Under the pieces are notes generated by a model. That model worked only from the letters and a program-made list of their open reading frames with translations. It did no database searches and was not told the DNA's origin. A program made the position numbers and the translations under genes. This document shows, piece after piece, positions 58,201 through 64,000 of a stretch of 64,000 bases of DNA. Where the stretch lies: assembly GCF_023101765.2 (NCBI RefSeq), contig NC_064237.1, forward strand, positions 8,899,649 through 8,963,648. Reading direction: 5' to 3'. The stretch is from Spodoptera frugiperda. Its lineage: Eukaryota > Arthropoda > Insecta > Lepidoptera > Noctuidae. Position 1 is the first letter of the stretch; each line of letters begins with the position of its first letter.

Positions 58201-61200
58201 TACAATTTTTTTTAAACGTATTTTAAGCTGAAACTTCGTGTAGAGATTCTATTCAACCTGTATTCATCAGCGCTTCTTGATGTATATGGGTATTTTGTTA
58301 CACGCTGTATAAGTTGTATTATTTATTTAGTAAAAAATATATAGAAATGTATTTAAGTTCTATAAGTGTGGGAGAGTACTTCGGTAAGAATGGGCCAGCT
58401 CGGGCCAGCTCAATCGGAGTGATACCACTGTCTCACAGAAAACTTACGTGAAACAACGCTAGAGTTGTGTTTCGTTGCGTGAGTGAAGTTACCGGAGGGC
58501 CAATTACCCCCTTTCCAATCTTCCCAATCCCCGATTCCCCAACAACCCTTAAATTCCTATACCCAAAAAGTTGGCAACGCACTTGTAACTCTTCTGGTGT
58601 TTCAAGTGTCCTTGGGTGGCGGCGATTGCTTACCATCAGATAATCCGTCTGAGCGTAAACCGGCTTATACCATTAAAAAAATGTAAGTGCTAAAACTTAA
58701 CAAACATGAACCTATGTATTACCAATTGTCACAAGAATTCAGAAGTTTGATTATTTAGTCTAGGTACCTTTAACTGTTATTAGTGCAATAGAGTAATCAA
58801 ATATTTATCTATTAGTATTTATTGCCCTACATCAGACATGTAGCTACCTATTAAAAGTTTTATAATAGGTTCAAACTGCGTACACGTCTAACAAACTCGT
58901 TAAAACTAAAATCGATAGCGAGAACGCGGGAGCCTCATGTTCAGACTTTCAATAACTTAGAACTAAACTAAGCCTAAGTGTGAATCTAAACTAAAGTACA
59001 AAGTACGTACATTGTCATGTCTTTCAAATACGTGTAAATAGGAAATTCGAAGGAATGTAGGAAATCAATACTTGATTTGTATGTAGCTACTCAGTCTTGC
59101 GTTGCAGAATAAATATCATATTCCATTAGCCAAGTTGGCAATGTAGGGATTGCCCGCTAAGCCACAGGCTATACGGGTCCCCAAAGGGCAAAGGCCCTGA
59201 TTTGCGACCATATCGAGGTGGACTAGTAGGTACCTATAGATATCGAGTTCTGTAAGTAGGTTGTCGAGCATTAAAATCCCAATCCCAGCTCGTGTCATTA
59301 TTTCCTTTTGAACAGTTTCAATACTAGACTTCTTAATAGCCCAATAAGCTACGCGTGAATACAAATATTATTCATCATAGCCTTGTAGACAAAGCTCCTA
59401 GACAAACTACCTACGTTCCTATACCTAATTACACATGCACCCATAGCACGAACACCCTTCATGCGGGAACATGATGTTTCGAATGAGGATTAATGCCCCG
59501 TGTAGGGGTGAAACATGTGTAGTGGTTGGTGTCGAGGTATACACCTACCTACATTAATATGTGCTTATGGGAATGGCGGGTGAACAGTGTATGCATACTT
59601 ATTATTGAGCAACTCCATGTTTCAGTTAATTGTGACGTAACCAAAGTGTTTTAATTTAAGTGCTTATATTTTAAAGTGTGTTTAAGTGTTTGTCTATTCT
59701 TCCTTTCCTGTCGTAATAGAACGTTTATAAGAATGTTTTTTTTTTGTCTGAAGTCTAGGCTGGCGATGTGATGTGAAATAATTTTATAAATAAAACACTA
59801 GCAAAACTCGACAAACCCCGTTTCGCCACCAAAGGTTTTTCCCGTTTTCCTGATTTTCTCTTGAATATTTCCCAAATTTTCCTACAAATGCAAAACCGTG
59901 GAAATCGTTTTGTTCGTTCTGGAGTTATAGCGTCAGGAAGGAAAACCCGGCTTATTTTTATATAATAGACTAACAACGTTACTATGTATTTTACAAATTA
60001 GGTACAACATTATCGTAAAACAAATTTCAAAAGGTATATTTAAAAGTCGATGGTCGCGTTCTAATCGGCCTTTGCTAATCTAATAGGCATGGATTTTCCG
60101 TCCGTTTTCTACTTAATCCACTTCACTTCAGGATTATGACGTCATTGTATTATATGAGAGCCTATTGACTTTGGCTTAAGTTCATTAGTAAAGTGCTTCA
60201 TTTTATGGTTGACTAGCAAATCTGCTAACAGCTTTTAGAAATGGCAAGTTTTACTTAATTTAGTTACCTATAGGTAAGTGTATAAGGTCTAAGGGGACAC
60301 TTTAAATGTATATCGGTTTTGCTAAGTAAATAAATTGAATAAATCCCATGTGGATAAGACAGAATACAGTACTTAATAAAATCGGAACCCCTGTCGACTG
60401 AATCACACATTTGCAACGTGTGCTTATGAGTGTTTATTAATTTATTGGCTACAGGTGAAGCAGAATTTTGTACACGTTATTGTATCCACGCATTCATCAC
60501 ATCAACAGCCTGTAAGTGGCCACTGCTGACCAAAGGCCTCTTTTCACACGGAGCGGGTTTGAGCGTTAATCACCACGCTTGCTCAATGCGGGTTGGCGAT
60601 TTCATACTTATAATTAGAAATTATAAGCCCAGGTTTCCTCACGATGTTTTCCTTCACCGTTTGTCAGTGGTGACTAAATATCTTAGAAAGTATATATAAC
60701 TTAAAAAGTCGGTGTGTAGGTTTCGAACCCTCACCCTCATTTGTGAGAAGCGGGCGTCTTAAACCTCCGGGCCTCCGGGCCATCATACCATTGGTTAAAA
60801 CCGTTCTAGAATACGAAAATACGCCAATAGTCATTTCAAATGTGATAAATTCAAACATTTTTTTTTTGCAAATCTTACCTTGTATCCATGTTTGGCGGCA
60901 GCTACTTCTGACTGGATCTGTAGTCTTGTCTTCGTCAAATCGAATGGATACGTTGCTGTAAAGAAAAAAACATTTTTATTGCCTGAAGGAAATGCAAAAT
61001 TATATACCTATCATGGTAATCACCATTAAACTAGAAAGGAAAGTAATTATTTAAATAATTTCTGCCCTTGAAATGGTCGCATGGCCATCAAATCAGAATA
61101 ACAAAGCATTCCGTTTTAATTAATTTATTTACTCGTCGACATTTCCTGGATTATTAATTTACATTCAATTGCAATTCCGTGGAATTGAATTTATTAGAAT

Positions 61201-62548
61201 AATAATTAATAACATAGCAGTGACTCATTCGTTTATTTTTTATAGCCGTATTAGATTTGAACCTTACAGGTTAGTATTAAAGTGTAAAGCAGTGTAAAAT
61301 GCGAAACTTATTTTAAAGTTCTGACGTATGAGTGTCTTTAGCGATATTTAACAGGGTACCAGGTCCTTAAAAAGGGTTCCTAAGTTTTCGAGTGAAAGAC
61401 CAGCTAGTGTACATACCATCAGCCTATAAGAGGGCACCGGGTCTAAATAGACCAACTTTGGAGACTGTACAACGCCTCCATAGGATATCTACCTATGTGA
61501 TGTGTACATACAGATTTCTAGTTTACCTACGTCTAGATATAAGTATACGTTCATGTATTTTATAGCAGTGTTTATCAAATAAAACCAAAGAAAACATTTC
61601 CATTAATTTTTTTTCGTCGTCCACGATATTAATAATTTTAAACCCTTTCATTAACCGGCACTAGAAAATACAGTCACGCTTTCGAATTCAAGAGGCTTTA
61701 CTGATTAAAAGCATTATCAGTAGAGCATTAGTACCACTTGAAGCACTCTTTAGAAGGTATAAACTCAATGTAAAAAGCTTTTGAATTTCAACGACATGAA
61801 ACACCAAGGGTTACGTCGTTATTCGGGAGTATTGAGCGTAAAGGGCGTTGCTAGGATTGAAGTTCAACTGTGCATGGGAATCCTTGTGATGTTTCGGAAG
61901 GGATGAAATAAGGGTCTGTTTATACCGGATGCCAGTATCCGGGTTTTAATTCCGTTTATCGTGCTGTGGCCATCGTTTGAATTAGAAATGAAGTGAGTGG
62001 TTGAGTTAGCGTAATAAGTTGGTTAACAATCTTCAGTTAACTTCTATTAGGTATTTATAAGTTTGTCTGTTTCTCAAAGTTAATTTTGCTGAATAACTAT
62101 TACCTGGTAATTTACAGATTTGTTATGCTAATCATCATCGCAGTTTGACATTGGACATTTACTGTAGAAAAACGATTTGTGTTTTCTTTATGTTCTACTC
62201 TTTGTCTTTATTTTGAAGTCCAAAGTCGACAAGAATATTGACAACAATTACGGCTGCTCATATGAGTCTCTAGTAATAGTTTCAAACTATGCATAGCTTG
62301 AAACTATTCGAGTTCCTCGTCAATCAGTTACGTTAGTAACCCGATAACATAATAATTAATAAGAATATTGACATTCAGTTTCTTTTCTCCGTGTATATTC
62401 TATATGTCGATCAATAACATACCAAACTATGATAATCATGTTTACCTGCTTCAGCGGCCCAAGACCCGAGAACAGCGACTCCATACCGCGCGCCCACGGA
62501 ATCCGTCAGCGAGTGGACGGGGTGGTCGGCGTTGCGTAGCACTGGCAT
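52259..62548 (-). CDS. Ucp4: Mitochondrial carrier, uncoupling protein 4 (UCP4/SLC25A27 type), 316 aa, 6 exons
   Basis: Inner mitochondrial membrane carrier of the SLC25 family; UCP4 members are linked to mild proton leak or anion exchange. Exons (minus): 62446-62548, 60879-60955, 57694-57889, 56287-56463, 54873-55095 and 52259-52433. All have GT-AG borders and continuous phase (1, 0, 1, 1, 2). Three carrier signatures P-x-[DE]-x-x-[KR] appear, one per repeat: PFDLTK, PTDLVK and PADVLK. UCP4-type stretches include TYPFDLTKTRLQIQ, QLIASPTDLVKVQMQAEG, VPNVQRAALVNMGDL and LGTPADVLKTRLMNQP. The C-terminus (MYKGFLPLWMRLGPWALINW) is the sixth helix region. The ATG at 62548 is the first after an in-frame stop. 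An acceptor-like site at 62604 suggests an untranslated exon farther right. Apart from a short N-terminus, the length is typical. Confidence 0.93.
52434..54872 (-). other. UCP4 intron 5
   Basis: Contains a CpG-richer patch with a TATAAATAG site on the plus strand (53397). Nothing else is recognised. Confidence 0.7.
53397..53435 (+). promoter_or_regulatory. Candidate antisense promoter inside UCP4 intron 5
   Basis: TATAAATAG at 53397-53405 is followed by TCAGT at 53431-53435. Before it lies a GC-rich stretch (53260-53370) with two TGACC half-site motifs. No downstream gene is recognised; the spacing (36 bases) is slightly long. Confidence 0.3.
55915..56010 (+). repeat. Dispersed repeat family B, copy 5
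   Basis: AATGCACTTGCAACTTCTTT, GGTGTTGCGAACATCCAAGG and GCTAACCATCAGATGATACC match the family in diverged form. It lies in UCP4 intron 4. Confidence 0.6.
56464..57693 (-). other. UCP4 intron 3
   Basis: Contains a stretch beginning ATACAGGGTGGAAACGGAAC (56840), a start often seen in lepidopteran DNA transposons. I could not find its partner end. Confidence 0.55.
58500..58682 (+). repeat. Dispersed repeat family B, copy 6 (best preserved)
   Basis: CCCAATCCCCGATTCCCCAA, TTGGCAACGCACTTGTAACT, TTGGGTGGCGGCGATTGCTT and CAGATAATCCGTCTGAGCGT are followed by a short A-run (58675-58682). The tail marks it as a retroposed element. Confidence 0.75.
59798..59969 (-). mobile_element. Non-autonomous Helitron, family C, copy 3
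   Basis: On the minus strand it runs from TCTATTATATAAAAATAAGC to TTTTGCTAG|T. The hairpin half GGCGAAAC is kept, but its partner is altered. Confidence 0.75.
60490..60787 (-). mobile_element. tRNA-derived SINE
   Basis: On the minus strand the head (60787 downward) is tRNA-like: an A-box-like TGGCCCGGAGGTT, GACGCCCGCTTC, and a perfect B box GGGTTCGAAACC. It continues into a body with CACGATGTTTTCCTTCACCG (as read on plus), CTGCTGACCAAAGGCCTCTT (plus), and ends near a TGATG-rich tail. It is typical of lepidopteran SINEs whose tail is an ATG/ATC repeat. It lies in UCP4 intron 2. Confidence 0.7.
60956..62445 (-). other. UCP4 intron 1
   Basis: Phase-1 intron. Apart from a family-E repeat at 62283-62361, nothing is recognised. 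Confidence 0.75.
62283..62361. repeat. Dispersed repeat family E, copy 2
   Basis: GAGTTCCTCGTCAATCAGTT and GATAACATAATAATTAATAA match 6228-6302. Confidence 0.6.
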
Positions 62549-62603
62549 TGTTGATGGTTGATTGGTTCTCACCGCACTTTGTCACCGGGTCTGCTCATAA
62601 TAC

Positions 62604-63319
62604 CTGCAGAACAAAAGACTAATTAGCTTTTAATAATAGTAACAATAATTTTCATCGATCTGTCTCTCCCTCTCTTTAAGCGCGAAGCTTAAGATGGATC
62701 GCGATAGAGGACTTTGACACCCTTAAACATGACACAAGGTACACCAACCAAGTAAAACAAAAGCCTCAGGTACCGTACGGTTTTGGTTGTGGAGTTCAAT
62801 TTTGGATATGGATATATTTGTGGTTCATATGTGGTATAAAACAAATTTTTTAATCTAGTATTTGGGAAAATAGCGTATAATACAATGTCCTAAGTTTGTA
62901 AATCCGTTTCTAATACTTTCCTTTACCTATACCTACTTAGTGCTTATTTTTATAATGCACAGTCAAGTTCATTGCACTTTTGAAAGCTGTGGACCTGATG
63001 ATACCTAACTCACAGCTAGTTAAGTAGCTATTCAGCTTTTTTATAGTCTGTGGTAAAAAATGGCGCGTTCCAGATGTACGCCATCTGCTATTTAGTTACA
63101 TATTGTGCGCCTAAAGCACTATAACATGTGAATATGCGCGTCCTGTGGCTTGATTAATGAGAGTATTAGACGTCGTAATATAGACTGTAATTGAGTAATA
63201 AAATGTCTAGCGTATATAATGCTTACGAAAGGTGAATCTCTTCTGTTTCATTACTTAAACTAAATCCAAAAGTTTTCTCAAAGATAAATGCGTAATGTTG
63301 TTACGAGTTTCTAACCCTC
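62604..63319. other. UCP4 upstream region
   Basis: It may contain the UCP4 promoter or an intron leading to a leader exon beyond the window. No TATA box can be assigned. Confidence 0.4.
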
Positions 63320-64000
63320 TTTTTTTTTTTTTGATGGTGGAAAATCATCCAATGACTTCTCTCGCTCTTGGGCGAGGCGAGAGGGAGTGTCAGACTCTTA
63401 CTGACTAAAAACCAGCCCGTTCCTACTCCTGCCCGTCGAGCCGGAGCCCCGGTAAACCCGCTAGGTAGTCCGCAGCTCCGGATTAGACATCAGCCCTACT
63501 GGGCCCCATCTGTGGTGGTCTGATGGCTCTTTGAGGCGCGCGCAGAACGCGACGCGCCGCACGCACGGGTCTGGTTCTGGTCGGGCGGCGAGCTACCCTT
63601 GCTCACCGTCCGCAGACCCGCACTTACGGTGGCCGGAGATCGTCGCGCGATCCCCGACGCCCGGAGTGTCTCTCGCGACGGCTGGGGCGTGAGGAGGTTC
63701 GTTCTCTCACGCGCCCCGCCTCCTCCTTAGCTAGCATGACTGCTTCGCAGAAGGAGGAGACGGCATCCCAGTCCCTCTCGCTCCGCACCATGGCTTGTAT
63801 CAGTGCCGGACGCGAGAGGGCGCCGTCGCCGACCACATCCCTGAGGACACGGCGGTGCTCAGCCCACGCAGGGCAGACTGCAAGCGTATGTTCCACCGTG
63901 TCCTCCGGGCGGTCTTCGCAGTGATGACACCCGGGCGTTTCCTCCCGCCCAATCAGAAACAGGAACCTACCGAAGCTTCCATGTCCGGTAAGCACCTGTG
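63320..64000 (-). mobile_element. 3' part of an R1-clade LINE (non-LTR retrotransposon), cut by window edge
   Basis: Minus-strand element with the end of ORF2 (63624 and above), a 3' UTR of about 300 bp and a poly-A tail (T-run 63320-63332 on plus). The 3' UTR carries all the blocks seen in eight shorter repeats elsewhere in the window. It is markedly more GC-rich than its surroundings. Confidence 0.85.
63624..63995 (-). CDS. C-terminus of LINE ORF2 (endonuclease/reverse transcriptase polyprotein), partial
   Basis: ORF2 of R1-clade LINEs encodes endonuclease, reverse transcriptase and a C-terminal zinc knuckle. Only about the last 124 residues are in the window; the frame appears to run on beyond the edge. 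They include LTGHGSFGRFL, then a CCHC motif (C-x2-C-x9-H-x4-C within CHHC...EHTLAVC) and CPAWAEHRRVL, the usual end of R1-clade proteins. An Arg/Ser-rich tail follows. The frame is open and not visibly damaged, so the parent copy may be fairly young. Whether the whole element is intact cannot be told from here. Confidence 0.85.
   Translation of the reverse strand: MLTGHGSFGRFLFLIGREETPGCHHCEDRPEDTVEHTLAVCPAWAEHRRVLRDVVGDGALSRPALIQAMVRSERDWDAVSSFCEAVMLAKEEAGRVRERTSSRPSRRERHSGRRGSRDDLRPP

Larger units (their letters stand above)
57890..60878 (-). other. UCP4 intron 2
   Basis: Phase-0 intron. It holds repeat family B copy 6, Helitron family C copy 3 and a tRNA-derived SINE. Nothing else is recognised. 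Confidence 0.75.

Noticed and set aside
63736..63924. Plus-strand frame near the right edge
   Set aside because: It is antisense to the LINE ORF2 C-terminus, which has the diagnostic CCHC motif.

Overview
The window is nuclear DNA from an insect, almost certainly a moth or butterfly (Lepidoptera). The DNA is AT-rich, the genes have GT-AG introns, the proteins match insect homologues, and the repeats are families typical of lepidopteran genomes: short Helitrons ending in CTAG, R1-type LINE 3' ends, and a tRNA-headed SINE with an ATG-repeat tail. I cannot fix the species; a noctuid-type moth would fit.

Layout. 1-9.0 kb is gene-free repeat country: a palindrome-rich Harbinger-type MITE (329-808), a 2.7-kb Helitron cluster (3111-5777) and LINE 3' fragments. 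9.2-10.8 kb holds two tandem intronless minus-strand genes for secreted or membrane proteins of unknown function. 11.35-25.8 kb is a five-exon plus-strand gene for a small one-pass SUN-domain (nuclear envelope) protein, with a possible internal promoter and alternative start exon. 26.1-28.6 kb is the minus-strand ribosomal protein SA gene, complete in seven exons and convergent with the SUN gene. 29.6-48.0 kb is drk (the Grb2 orthologue; SH3-SH2-SH3) on the plus strand in six exons. Its two giant introns hold Helitrons, a degenerate pogo-like transposon and a second, inverted 2.7-kb Helitron cluster with a 660-bp A/T-rich pentamer array. 52.26-62.55 kb is the minus-strand mitochondrial carrier UCP4 (SLC25A27 type), complete in six exons. 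The right edge (63.3-64.0 kb) carries the 3' end of an R1-clade LINE, including the C-terminus of its ORF2.

The genes do not form a pathway; they are ordinary eukaryotic neighbours. RpSA and drk are divergent about 1 kb apart. SUN/RpSA and drk/UCP4 are convergent pairs. All exon junctions of the SUN, RpSA, drk and UCP4 models were checked for splice sites and reading phase, and they join without frameshift.

The most unusual items are these: transposons with many internal copies of a short terminal motif (329-808 and 39796-41244); the LINE 3' UTR that explains eight otherwise anonymous repeats; the structural recognition of several repeats as Helitrons; the two unrecognised secreted proteins; and the alternative promoter and start exon in the SUN gene.
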